A stretch of 64,000 bases of DNA, taken from positions 69,141,501 through 69,205,500 of the forward strand of contig CP136896.1 in assembly GCA_034359265.1 (NCBI GenBank). Direction: 5' to 3'. The translations under genes were made by a program, and so were the position numbers. The notes beneath the pieces are model-generated. The model ran no database searches, had not been told where the DNA came from, and saw only the letters and a program-made list of their open reading frames with translations. How positions within the stretch are numbered: the stretch's first letter is position 1; each line of letters starts with the position of its first letter. This DNA comes from Canna indica. Its lineage: Eukaryota; Streptophyta; Magnoliopsida; Zingiberales; Cannaceae. Positions 25,701 through 36,779 of the stretch are shown here, piece by piece.

Positions 25701-28700
25701 TTTAAATTGGATCATCCTGTTCAGCCAACCAATTGGTGTGGCAGAACTGAGCAGCCACATCAACTCCACATGAGCACGTACATGAGATTGCACAAATATA
25801 GATGCCTGAAAATGCAGATACTATACTAATTATCCGATGCTGGAGATCTAATGGAAACAACAAGAAATATTAAGTTACTAACAAGTAACAACATATAAGC
25901 ATGAAGACGTTTTGTAAAAGGCAGTCAACTGAAAGCATAAAGATTTTATTCTATATAAGATACCTTGGATGGGTCAATACCACAAGCCAGATATAATGCA
26001 GCTGTACTTCTTGTTGCTTTAGACAATTCTGGGGCTTCATAAGGTAGAGTGATCTGTGAAACACAAACCCAAGATTAACAACTTTGGGATCAAACACACT
26101 TAATAGAAGATACTCTTCCACAATGTTAGGAAGCCCAGACCAATACTGTCATTAGAAGAAGAAAAAATTATAGAGAACAGAAATATTGGTTCACTTTAGT
26201 CCAGGTAGAGTTGTAGCAGTACTTAGATAATTTCAAGATTACTAGGGGTCTTAGGGAACTTACTGCATGTAAATCAACAATGAAGAATAATGTATCATAA
26301 ATATCCTGCAAGAGAGATATCATGATTAGCAAAAATTGTAGCATTATGTCAACATCTAAAAGCATTGACCAATGACACTTTCTTTTTAAATACTAGGAAT
26401 TACAATCTTCATAACAATCCTAGCAACAGAAAAAGCACAAAATTAGAAATATCCAACTTTTGCCACCATGCCTTATAAAAGTAGTGTGTCACAATAAGCC
26501 AATAACAAGCCAACAATGTGCAATATGTTTTAATACAGATGCCAAGGTGATGACAATTGTATGGATGGACTCAAACCACAGCCATGGACTAAAAAACCAA
26601 CCACTCATAAATAACTTTCCAATTCCCTTCAGGTTGGATTGATTTCCTCTTTCTAAAAACCCTATCTATAGGTACTGAAATTTGTCAATTATCCAAGGTA
26701 CACTATAAAACTACTATAACCAAGGGTACTAGGATTTGTATAAATAATAATTGCTATGTTGTATTTGAAAAATCCTAGTTGCAATATCTGATTGTACTAA
26801 AATTTGACAAATAAATTATGACACTGAGTTGAGCTACTAAGCTTCTGTTATCTGCTTTGGATTAAGCAATCTAAGATATTCTATACTAAGAAAAAAATAT
26901 AGGATATGACCAAGGGCTGTTACTGGTATACCATACCCGCTCAAAGCCATTTATTTCTTCAAATATGTCTTTAGTTACACAGGGAAGTAATTGCTCTGTA
27001 CTTCTGATGTCAGTAACTAATATCAGACTCCTATTTAAAGTTTTCATCCTGTGTGGTTCATAAGCAAGAAATTGCATCAAAATAGATACTTCAAAATAAT
27101 TATAATCTTATAGAACATGCAGTGGCAACAATTTAATCTCTAGAAAGTATATAGGAATTTTGGATCAATAACATGTTGAGTATAATACAACCTGAAGGAA
27201 GATCCAATTTTTAATTGCACCAAGGTAATTTCCAAGGTGTACTGATCCTGTAGGTTGTACTCCAGAAACGACTCGTTTCCTGAACATGCATTCAGAAAAA
27301 AGTAAATGCAAACCACCCAAAAACATAAAGCACATTAAATTTAATAGGTTACATGAAACAATAGCAATTTCATAGTATAAATGAAAATCCAAAGTTAGCT
27401 CTTCATCAACATAGAGAAGACAAAGTAAAAGCATGGTTCTAAAATTTATTCATGCACGACAATAGTGTCAGCTAAACTCTCCTATATTATAGTTCATTTC
27501 TAATCATATTGCCATCGTTGACAAGTGATTCTCAACTTGCTAATAATTTTAAGATGTCATTCATCACTATAACAATAGCTCGGATTAGCATGTAAGAGTA
27601 TACTTAAAATCATTATAATAATAGCTCAGAATATTGCTAAAAATTTTATTTCTTTCAAGCAAACCCAACTTCAAGAATCGTTTTTTTTCTTACGTAACAC
27701 ATGTAAGTATGTAACAATCTTACTTTACATCATCCACACTAACACTATGTTTGGATTGAGAATTTTGGAGGGTTTTGGAGGGGTTTAAAACACCCTGTTT
27801 GGATAACTTTTTTAAGGAATTTCAAACCCCTCTAAACCCCTCCTAGAACCCATTTTCAGAACCCCCCATTTTGGAGGATTTTGGAGGGGTTTGAAAAGTT
27901 AATGAATTAAAAAAAAACTTAAATTACAAAAATATCCCTAAAATAAAAAATATATATTATTATAAACGAAGGCATAGTGATCTACCAAATCTCTCTAAAC
28001 CCCTTATGAAGTCTAACCAAACAAGGCTTTTAAACCCCTTTCAAAAACCTCCAAACCCCTCCCCCTCCAAAACCCTTCAAACCCCCCCAAATCCCTCCCC
28101 CTCAAAACCCCTTACTCAAAGTTATCCAAACATAGTGTAATTGTTTACTTTGATCTCAGATGATTCAGGGACCATCCAAATCTGGGGCTATAAGTGAACG
28201 AGCCATTTATGAATATTTGGTGCTTAACTTCAATTTCAGTTAATTACCAAATAACCTGACGGACACTAAGTTGTATGGGCATTACCATAATGACCATATT
28301 TGAAAGAGAAAGATAGAATCCTGATGGTGGGCATGAAAAGTTAAAAAGCTAGAAAGACTGGAACAGAATTCATACAAAGTCCCTCATCCAAAAGAAACTA
28401 TCAATGAATTGAACATTTGAGAACGTGATAGAAGCTTGAACCAAATTTTAAAAAAAAAACCATTAGCCTACAACAGACTACAGGACTACGAGCATTCAAG
28501 TTACTTGATTGCATGAGAAAAGGCTCTCCTTGAATGCACTAACACACATAAAAAGTCAATGCTGAACCCTAACAGTGACATGCAATGTCCAAAACAGCAT
28601 CTGTGCAGTCAATGCAACACAATCAAATTACACCACAATCCCAACGAGAAAAGGACGATTAAGAACAATTACTTTATGGGGGTGGGAGAGACCCCCGGAG

Positions 28701-28996
28701 CCTCGGCCACGGGAACGGATGCGGTGCAGTTGCATCTGAAATCGGCAGCCCCGAAGAGAGGGAAAAGAGACGGGACGACTGTTGCGCTTCTTTTCAGATT
28801 CCGTCCAGTGCTGCTGCTTCCATCATCAAGGAGACAAATTTAACGGTGCAAAATGATGGAATTCATGAGAGCAAGAGGGGGAGAGGGGGAAAAGCAAGTA
28901 GAGCAAGTGATTGCGAGGCACGAACATGATCGATGTAGAGAGGCGCGGGGAGGCATTGGAGAGGCTGAGGAATTGAGAAAGAAGAGCGCGACCCAT
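19705..28996 (-). CDS. OVA4: Organellar tryptophanyl-tRNA synthetase (15 exons, complete)
   Basis: Class I synthetase charging tRNA-Trp in mitochondria and/or plastids. Exons in transcript order: 28926-28996, 28673-28816, 27192-27279, 26264-26305, 25964-26053, 25683-25805, 23988-24059, 23663-23775, 23558-23579, 23381-23446, 23045-23101, 21648-21694, 20284-20365, 20076-20165, 19705-19839. Phases close throughout to give 413 aa. The HIGH-type motif is in [10 protein letters not shown] (residues 81-90); KMSKS (277-281) spans an exon junction; [21 protein letters not shown] is nearly as in bacterial TrpRS. The protein ends MGFLRR then TAG. The first 70 residues are rich in Ser, Leu and Arg, like an organellar targeting peptide. 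The start ATG ([12 protein letters not shown]) requires an inferred intron of 109 bases (28817-28925) and is less certain than the rest. One exon is only 22 nt long. Confidence 0.95.
27743..28137. mobile_element. PIF/Harbinger (Tourist-like) MITE with TAA target duplication
   Basis: Perfect 14-bp terminal inverted repeats, CACTATGTTTGGAT at 27743-27756 and ATCCAAACATAGTG at 28124-28137. They are flanked by TAA on both sides (27740-27742 and 28138-28140), the 3-bp TWA duplication of the PIF/Harbinger superfamily. The subterminal regions are dense in TTTGGAGGGGTTT and its inverse, so the element folds on itself. It lies in intron 2 of the tryptophanyl-tRNA synthetase gene and carries no protein. 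Confidence 0.92.
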
Positions 28997-31677
28997 CTCG
29001 CCTTTCCGCTGTCGCTACAGTACCTCCTCCTCTCTTCCCTATCTCATTTCCCCCGCATTCTAATTCTTTATCGCATCTCTACTCGTTTTTGGAGGGGCGA
29101 GATAAGGGTTCTTGGCGCTCAAGAACCTTTGGAAGTGAACCGGCCATCCGCCTTATCTTTAGCCCAACTGAACCAGAAACCCCATTATACCATAAACGTA
29201 GAAATCTAGCGGAAGTAGGGATGATAATATTATTCGTATCCATGAATATTCACAGATATTTATCTGATACGGATTGGGTATGGGAAACATATTATACTCA
29301 TGGGTATATGTACGGATATAAATTTTTACCCGTTTAATAAACGGGTACGAGTACGAATACTATACTATCCACGTCCGCGGATACCCGTTATTCGTTAAGA
29401 TATATGAAAAATTAAATTTATAATTTTATATATTAATATCTAATAAAAAATTTAAAAATAAATTTAAATAATCTATCGTTAAATTTCATTTATCTAAATA
29501 TAATATATTTCTATATATTACATTAAATTTCCAATTTTAGTTGGAAGTACTTTAGTTTTAAATTTGATGTTGCATAAATGATTATTTTTCTTAAAATAAT
29601 TTTATGGTTTAGAATTTAATTATTACGTAGTTTATTTTATGAAATAATGTTTCTCAATCAAATTATTAATAGTGGTGAAATGAGAATCAATAATGATATA
29701 TTATTATAATAAAATGAAAATTTTGGTCATATATTAAATGGGTATTCGTGGGTATCAATTATCCGCGATGGGACGGGTGATGGATACCCATCGCGAGTGC
29801 GAGAGCGAGTACGAGAGACGGGTTTAGTAAACGGGTACGGATGTGGCACTATCCGCTCCGAACTTGCCCCGTCAACATCTCTAAGCAGAACTGTTGTAAC
29901 ATGTTATATCGGCTGTCAAATGAGTTTTGGCAACTAAATCCAAACTCAACTTGCAATCGAGTTTCTTTAATAAGTATTTTTCTAAGATCGGATTATCAAC
30001 AACAGATGTTTTTGGATTCAAAATATGGTTATTAAAATTGATTTGAAACTTCATGTTTGTAATATTTATTTTAACCATCTACAGAAGTATCAAACGGATT
30101 AGATGTTTCATCGATTTTTTTTAAATAATAATTTTAATTTATGAAATCTATTTTATTATTATTAAAAATTAGGATTATTGAATGTATTTAGCATAAACTA
30201 TAATCCTTTTCACAAATCACAAATCCAATTCTATCTTTAATTTATATCAATTATATCCTGAATTATCACATTGATATCAATTATAGCACGACGTCAGATG
30301 TTCGTCAATGCAACCGTTAAGTGCCGACATAACATCTGACTCAACAAATAAAAATATTTTTTATTATCACTTGAGTCACGTCAATATTTAATAAAAAATA
30401 TTATAATACTAAATTAATGTATCTACCTCAAACTTTGGTCCTTGTAATAAATCTATCACAACATTTAATCTTAAACAAATAACTTTCTATATAGTATTAT
30501 TATTTATTAAAATTTTATTTTTTTATTCATTTCGACTATTGCGTTTTATAAAAAATTCAAAACTTCCGATAAGACAATTTTGCTTATATTATTATTTATT
30601 AAATACTTAACATTATAATTATATTTTATTTAGTGCCTAACAAATTTTGACATTTTAAATTTGATTTTTTAGTTTTGTGTTGATTTTTTTGTTCAATTCG
30701 ATTATAGTATTTTAGAAAAAAAATTAAAAATTTAAAGCAAACCAATATATTTTACTCATAATATTATTATATATAATACATTTAATATTATTTATATTGT
30801 ATTTAATTTGGTTTAGTATTTAATTTTCTTCATAAAATTTCTTTATTTTACTATAATTTTTTTTAAAAAAATACAAAATTTAAAATGAAATTTATATATG
30901 ACGACTATAAATTGATTTTGGTGAAATTAAATGTGTGATTCTTCGAGGTGTTAAAAGGTTTATCGTGTAATTTTTTAAAAGGAAAAAAAATGATGAAATT
31001 AGATATGAAATTATCGGATAAAGTGAGAGTTTTGATGTATTTTAAAAAATTATTTGACTTCAAGAATTATAATTGCTTTAAATAAATAGTCGAATATTTT
31101 TGTATTTTAAATAATTAATTTTTATTTATAGATCATTTAATAAATAGTCAAATATAGCTTTATAATTTTAAAATTTTAATTTTAATTTATAATAAAAAAT
31201 TATGATGCAAAAAAAGTTTTATGGTCTAAAAAATATTTTTCATTAGAATATTTAACTATTTTTAATTTAAATTTAAATTTATGGATTTTTACTGAAAATC
31301 TCTAGCATAGTAAAAGTCTCCAATATGTTATAAACTTTTACCAACATAACTCTAAAAAATTAATCTTAATTCATGAAATATTTTTCTATGATATAAAAAA
31401 TGTTATATGTCTAAAAAAATATTTTAGATCAAAATATTTATAGTTTTTAATTTTGATTTATAGATTTTGGGTAAAATAATCTTTAATGCTTTAGAGAGTT
31501 TGGGTCCAACATATTTTTAGACCCTAGCACCATTTTTTGTCATAAGAAAATAGATTTCATAAATTAAAACTATTTTTTAAATTATAATTTTAAAAAAAAA
31601 TCGTCTAAGATCTCGAATGCATTTGAAACTTTTGTGGATGGGTAAAATGAGTATTACGAATTCTAGATCGAAAGATT
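28997..31677. other. Intergenic region upstream of the tRNA synthetase
   Basis: The first 200 bases are GC-balanced and probably hold the synthetase promoter and 5' UTR. A hAT-like element occupies 29216-29883. From 29890 to 31677 the sequence is extremely AT-rich with no gene. A stretch at about 30270-30420 (ATAGCACGACGTCAGATG..CATCTGAC) looks like a short foldback remnant. The region ends at the target site of the copia element. Confidence 0.6.
29216..29883. mobile_element. Non-autonomous hAT-like element
   Basis: The left end TAGGGATGATAA and the right end (minus strand) TAGAGATGTTGA form short imperfect terminal inverted repeats. Subterminal motifs GGGTACGAGTACGAATAC, CGCGGATACCCGTTA, GGGTATTCGTGGGTATC and GATACCCATCGCGAG recur in both orientations. 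The eight flanking bases are AGCGGAAG on the left and AGCAGAAC on the right (6 of 8 equal), consistent with an aged 8-bp hAT target duplication. The interior is AT-rich with no transposase. Confidence 0.65.
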
Positions 31678-31682
31678 TCAAC

Positions 31683-32091
31683 TATTAAAGTTCCTTCTGT
31701 GGATGCATTTGCAGCAGAGGAGAAACTTCTCGCCATGGTTGGCTGAGAGCGTGCGAGTGGAACAGAGTGGGTGAAGAAATGAAGAAAGGAGAGTGTTGCT
31801 CTTTCTATTGCATTGATGTGTATTTATACATGAGGATTGAGGAATCATGTTGTTACATAGTGGAGCAGAGAATGAAGACAAAACGAGCGAGGATTGAGGA
31901 ATCAGGTTGTTACATAGTGGAGTAGAGAATGAAAACAAACGAGTCGTTTCTATGAGTGGAGAGCATGGTTGTGAGGAGTGTCGTTGTTGTCGACACTGTT
32001 GCATGGATGAATGCATGAGAGACTATCGTCGTGGTTTACACGCGGAGAAGACGTCAAGCCGGCCGACATGTCGCAAATTGTTGCGTTAATA
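31683..32091 (-). repeat. Copia 3' LTR
   Basis: A 409-bp copy, 25 bases longer than the other LTR because of an extra partial repeat of the GAGGATTGAGGAATCA(T/G)GTTGTTACATAG unit near its middle. On the minus strand it contains TGTATAAATAC, a likely TATA box for element transcription. Confidence 0.93.
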
Positions 32092-32237
32092 CGCCCCCTC
32101 AAGATAGATGGTGGCCAGCCAACGCCTATCTTGTCTCGTTGAAACAGAAAAGTCGTCGGGGAGACAACCTTCGTTAGAAAGTCTGCAAATTGAAGGGCCG
32201 ATGGAGTGAATTCAACGCATAGCTTATTGGCTTGGAC

Positions 32238-33240
32238 CTACTCTCTGACGAAGTGATAATTAAGAGCCAAGTGCTTCATGTGGCTATGGAAGACATGATT
32301 ATGAGAGAAGGCAGTAGCGCTCAAGTTGTCACAGAGGATTCTGGGAGCACTTGGACAAGAAAAATGAAGTTCTTGTAACAGATTGGAAACCCAGTTTATT
32401 TCGGCAGTTGCGTTTGCGAGAGCTCTGTACTCGACCTCCGTGGAGGATCTTGCAACAGTCTGCTGCTTCTTCGTCGACCAGCTGATAGCAGCGCCGCCAA
32501 GGAACAGCATAAAGGTACCAGTCGAGCATCTGTCGTGTGGATCACCACCCCAATCCGAGTCAGAGTAAGCGAGTAGGTTTAGAGGAGCTTTAGGTGACAA
32601 GATAACCTCATGATTAGCAGTGTGCTTTAGGTAACGAAGAACCCTCTTACAAGCTTTCCAGTGTTGCACAAAGGGTTGATGCATGAACTGGGAGTCTGGG
32701 AGAGTTTGTTAGTAATGTAGCATATATCTGGGTGAGTGAAAGATAAATATTGTAGAGCGCCTACAAGACTTCGGTACTCAATTGCATCAGTTGGAGGTGA
32801 GCCGTCGTTGAGCATCAATTTTGTGGAGATGGCTGCTGGTGTTTTAACACCTTTTGCGTCGTGCATATTGAACCGCTGGAGGAGGTCATTGATATATTTG
32901 GTTTGTGACAGAAATAGGTCGGATGATGTGGAGGTGACTTGAATTCCAAGGAAGTAATTGAGGTCCTCCATATCTTTTAGAGAAAACTTAGTGGACAAGG
33001 CTTTGTAAACCTCCATCAGTTTTGAGGGTGAAGAACCGGTTAAAATAATATCGTCGACGTAAATAATAATGTATATTTGGAAGGCATTCTCATGCATATA
33101 AAATAACGACGTATTTGACCTTGAATTTGTAAAACCAATCGAAGAGAGGAATGATTTTAATTCACTGTACCATGCCCTCGGGGCTTGACGAAGTCCATAA
33201 ATAGGCTTTTGGAGCTTGCAAACGAAGTGCGGATTGGTTT
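32238..33240 (-). pseudogene. Copia reverse transcriptase C-part and RNase H, frameshifted
   Basis: After a break at about 33243 the reverse transcriptase continues with YVDDIILTG (the YVDD catalytic box) and SLKDMEDLNYFLGIQV in the frame 32627-33097. The RNase H frame 32238-32684 contains AYSDSDWGGDPHDRCSTG, QQTVARSSTEVEYRALA and a DNLSA motif, all typical of copia elements. The two frames overlap by about 58 bases with a shift near the HQPFVQHWKACKRVLRYLK segment. Confidence 0.9.
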
Positions 33241-33242
33241 TG

Positions 33243-34633
33243 TCAACGAAATCGGGGCGGTTGAGTCATGTACACTGTTTCGGTGAGTTTTCCTTGGAGA
33301 AATGCGTTATTGACGTCCATCTGAAATAGTTTCCAATTGTGAGCGTAGGCAAGCGTCACTAATATCCGAATAGTTGTTTGTTTGATGATCGGATTGAAGA
33401 TCGAGGTAGAGTCGACGCCTGGGCGTTGATGAAAGCCTTTAGCGACCAGGCGTCCCTTGAATGTTTTAATACGACCATCGGAGGAGTTTTTAATGCGGAA
33501 TACCCACTTGCATCCTACAATATTTTGCTCATCTGAAGGAGGAACCAAAATCCAAGTTTTGTTATTATGGAGAGCTACTATTTCTCGATTCATGGCTTCA
33601 CACCATTCATGAACCTTCACTGCTTGTCTATATGTGGTGGGAACACAGTCCATGCTTGGAGAGGTAGATAGAGCAGTGTAGTCAGTGGGCCGACGAGGTT
33701 TAAAGATATTATTTTGAGCTCTTGTGACCATCCGTCGGATAGGAGGAGATGAGGGAATAGTTGGAGGGAGTTCTATTTGAGGTAAGATCACTTCGCGATG
33801 GTCTGTTTCTTGGCTGGAGCAGTTAGAAGGTGAAGGTAAAGCCTGGGCAGTGGATGGGTGTATGACCGGTTGCGGAGCTGGACTGGTAGAAGGTGTGCGA
33901 GGAATAGTTATTGGAGTAGGAAAGGTATCATATAAAGTAGAAGTGGTAGGTGAAAAGTCTTCAGTTTGATTTGAGGAGTTGGTTGAGGATAGCCACTGGG
34001 TTAAGTTTGGAGAAGAGGGGGTAAGATGTTGCTTGTCAGCGAAAGGGAAAATATTTTCAACGAATTTTACATGACGAGATATGTGAATTTTGGAGGTGGA
34101 GAGATTTAGGCATTTATGTGTGTGATACTGAACTGAGAAGCCCAAGTAGACGCATGGTTCCAATTTGGTATCAAACTTATGAGACACATTTGGCTTTAGC
34201 CAAGGGTAGCAGAGGTAGCCAAAAATGCGAAGAGAGGTGTAATTTGGAGGATCATTGAACAACAGTTCATAAGGAGAAGAGTTTTGAAGGGTTGGTGAGG
34301 TCATTCGATTTATTAGGTAGGTTGCATGAACATAGGCATGATTCCAATAGCGGAGGGGAGTTTGAGACTGATGCATTATAGTTAATGCAGTCTCCATTAC
34401 ATGCCGGTGGCGGCGTTAAGCTGTAGCAACACGTTGCGACGTATGAGGAGGCGATAATAAATGTTGAATTCCCAGTTTGAAAAGAAACCTGCACCATCCG
34501 AATACACAGATAAGATTAGCATATTGAAGTATTTTTCAACTAAAGTTTTAAAGAACAGGAAAACATCTGAAACATCTGATTTCTTGCAAATAGGGAATAG
34601 CCACATATATTTTGTGAAGTCAATGAAGATCAC
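33243..34633 (-). pseudogene. Copia integrase and start of reverse transcriptase, frameshifted
   Basis: Two frames cover the integrase core: 34397-34633, with FIDFTKYMWLFPICKKSD, then 33243-34397, with TPLRYWNHAYVHATYLINR, LRIFGYLCYPW and VYLGFS, followed by a proline/serine/threonine-rich linker. The reverse transcriptase begins at about 33625 with EWCEAMNREIVALHNNKTW and reaches KLFQMDVNNAFLQGKL, which carries the first catalytic Asp region. Part of the integrase core between 34633 and 34739 falls outside both long frames, and the frame breaks again at about 33243. Confidence 0.88.
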
Positions 34634-34738
34634 ATAGAAACGATGACCTTCGGCTGAAATGACTGGTGCCGATCCCCAGACATCGGTGTAGAGAAGTTCT
34701 AACGACCTGGAGCTCGATAGAGAGGACTGAGAAAAGGG

Positions 34739-36289
34739 CTACTTGTGGCTCTTGTTGCAAAGGTAGGAGTTGCATTGTTCTGAAACAGAAGTAGAGCAAG
34801 GTAAATGAAAGCGATGTAAAATGTGTTTAACCGTTTTGAGGTTGGGATGCCCGAGTCGACGATGCCATATAGTGAGAGCTGGTGAGCTGGAAAAAGTTGA
34901 AGACAAAGCATTCAGAGACTCAGTGACCCACTCATAAAGGTTATTTTTATTCAGGCCTTGCACCAGAGGAACCCCCGAGTTCAAATCCTTGATAACATAA
35001 AAACTAGGGAAAAACTCAATAGAAGTTGAATTATCTCTGCAGAACTGAGATACTGATATAATTTTTTTTGAAATATCTAGCGCGCACAGAACTTGATTCA
35101 GATGAATTTTTTTTGAAGAAGAACACACAGTTGTATTGCCAAGGTAAGAGATTTTGATACCAATTCCATTGCCGATGATGAGTTCATTTGAGCCAGAGAA
35201 TTCATTACACTCCTGCAGATGTTTGGGAGTGGATGTCACATGATTAGATGCGTCTGTATCAAATACCCAGGTTGATGAAGAAGTTGGATGTTGTTGATGA
35301 TTTGAATAGTTAGCTTGTGGCGGATGAAGAGTTGGACAGAAGTGCGCAATGTGGCCAAACTGGTCACAGTACTGACATTGCATTCGTGGTTTGAAATTAT
35401 TCTGGTGTGGAGGAGGTCTCCAGTAACTTTGTCTTTGGTATTGATAGCCTCTGGGTCGGAGAAGAGGGAACTGTGGCCGAGAGAGTGGAGGCCGCGACCA
35501 GTGTGAGTAACTTGGCCGAGGAGATGAAGAAAATTGTGGTCGTCTGTTAGGAGAGAACCGTGACGGACGTGGCCAATTCCATTGCATTTGCTGAGTGTAT
35601 TGAGCTGTGATTGATGGCACATCAGTCCGATGAAGAATGAAGGTCTCATGGTCGATGAGTTTGTTGTAAAGCTCTTCCAGAGTGATAGGAGTGTCGCGGG
35701 CACGAATAGCTGCACTGACGTCGTTGTATTCAGCACTGAGACCACTCAAGATTTTGATGGTCAGTGCGGAATTACTGATCGGAGAGTCAGCAATTGCCAA
35801 CTCGTCGGCAATCGAACGAATAGCATCAAAATATTGAGAGATCGTCTTATCACCCTTAACAAGTTTTGTGAGTGATTCTTGAAGACTATAAACCCGTGAT
35901 TGAGATTTATTCGCAAACTGACTTGCGAGTCTTAACCAAGCTTCTCTGAACGTAGAAGATGAGGTTATAAGCGAGATGATTGTTGGATCGACAGAGGCCA
36001 TAATAGCATGTCGTTATGAGACTATCTTGACGAATCCACTGTCTCCTTTCCAAATCAGTTTCAGGAGGAGACAATGATCCATCAATGAAACCATTTAAAT
36101 CATATCCTGTTAATAGAAGATTAAACTGGGTTTTCCAGGAAGGATAGTTGGTGCTCCCAGTAAGCTTGACAGGGGCCGGAGCTGAGCTATCGAATTGATG
36201 GAGACAAACTGATTTCCCGGAGTCAATGGATTAGAAACACCATGTCCGGGTGAATCAAATACGTTAGAAAAGGTTGGATTGGTTGCCAT
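34739..36289 (-). pseudogene. Copia gag and protease region, frameshifted
   Basis: The start is an ATG at 36287-36289 giving MATNPTFSNVF. Frameshifts lie near 36190 and 36012; a long frame then runs from 36001 to 34739. Visible parts are a UBN2-type gag core (WLRLASQFANKSQSRVYSL), a zinc knuckle CQYCDQFGHIAHFC (C-X2-C-X4-H-X4-C), the protease site WVFDTDASNH and the GAG-pre-integrase motif IWHRRLGHPNL. The aspartic protease triad is Asp-Thr-Asp where the family has Asp-Thr/Ser-Gly. Loss of the glycine should impair the enzyme. The polyprotein would package the RNA and process itself in the cytoplasm if intact. Confidence 0.9.
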
Positions 36290-36390
36290 GGAAAAAAAAG
36301 CGATGCAAGAAACCAGGAAAGGAGGAAATGAAGGAAAAAAGAAGTAAAAGAAAAAGGAGCTCGTTAGAGCATGGGAGAGCTCTGATACCA

Positions 36391-36774
36391 TATTAAAGTT
36401 CCTTCTGTGGATGCATTTGCAGCAGCGGAGAAACTTCTCGCCATGGTTGGCTGAGAGCGTGTGCGAGTGGAACAAAGTGGGTGAAGAAATGAAGAAAGGA
36501 GAGTGTTGCTCTTTCTATTGCATTGATGTATATTTATACATAGTGGAGCAGAGAATGAAGACAAAACGAGCGAGGATTAAGGAATCAGGTTGTTACATAG
36601 TGGAGCAGAGAATGAAAACGAACGAGCCGTTTCTATGAGTGGAGAGCACGATCGTGAGGAGTGTCATTGCTATCGACGCCGTTGCATGGATGAATGCATG
36701 AGAGACTACCGTCATGGTTTACACGTGGAGAAGACGACAAGCCGACTGACGTGTCGCAAATTGTTGTGTTAATA
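36391..36774 (-). repeat. Copia 5' LTR (upstream copy for minus-strand transcription)
   Basis: A 384-bp copy adjoining the primer binding site. It shares the internal duplicated GTTACATAGTGGAGCAGAGAATGAA unit and the minus-strand TGTATAAATA box with the other LTR. It would supply the promoter for the element. Confidence 0.93.
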
Positions 36775-36779
36775 TCAAC

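Larger units (their letters stand above)
31683..36774 (-). mobile_element. Ty1/copia LTR retrotransposon, degenerate
   Basis: A 5.1-kb element read on the minus strand. The LTRs are 36391-36774 (5' LTR) and 31683-32091 (3' LTR). Target duplication TCAAC is present at 31678-31682 and 36775-36779. The LTR ends are TATTAA..TTAATA, so the terminal dinucleotides are TA..TA instead of TG..CA; this is a rare, non-canonical type known mainly from copia elements. A primer binding site for initiator tRNA-Met (TGGTATCAGAGC, 36379-36390) directly follows the 5' LTR, and a polypurine TTGAGGGGGCG precedes the 3' LTR. The domain order gag, protease, integrase, reverse transcriptase, RNase H defines copia. 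Several frameshifts and an altered protease active site show that it is not autonomous. LTR divergence by eye is several percent, so it is not a recent insertion. Confidence 0.95.

Noticed and set aside
30270..30420. Possible relative of the foldback element at 607-1062
   Set aside because: Only short motifs (TATAGCAC, GTCAGA, CATCTGAC) are shared; collinearity could not be established by eye.
31683..36774. Endogenous pararetrovirus as the source of the reverse transcriptase
   Set aside because: The LTRs, 5-bp target duplication, methionine-tRNA primer site and integrase located before the reverse transcriptase identify a copia element.
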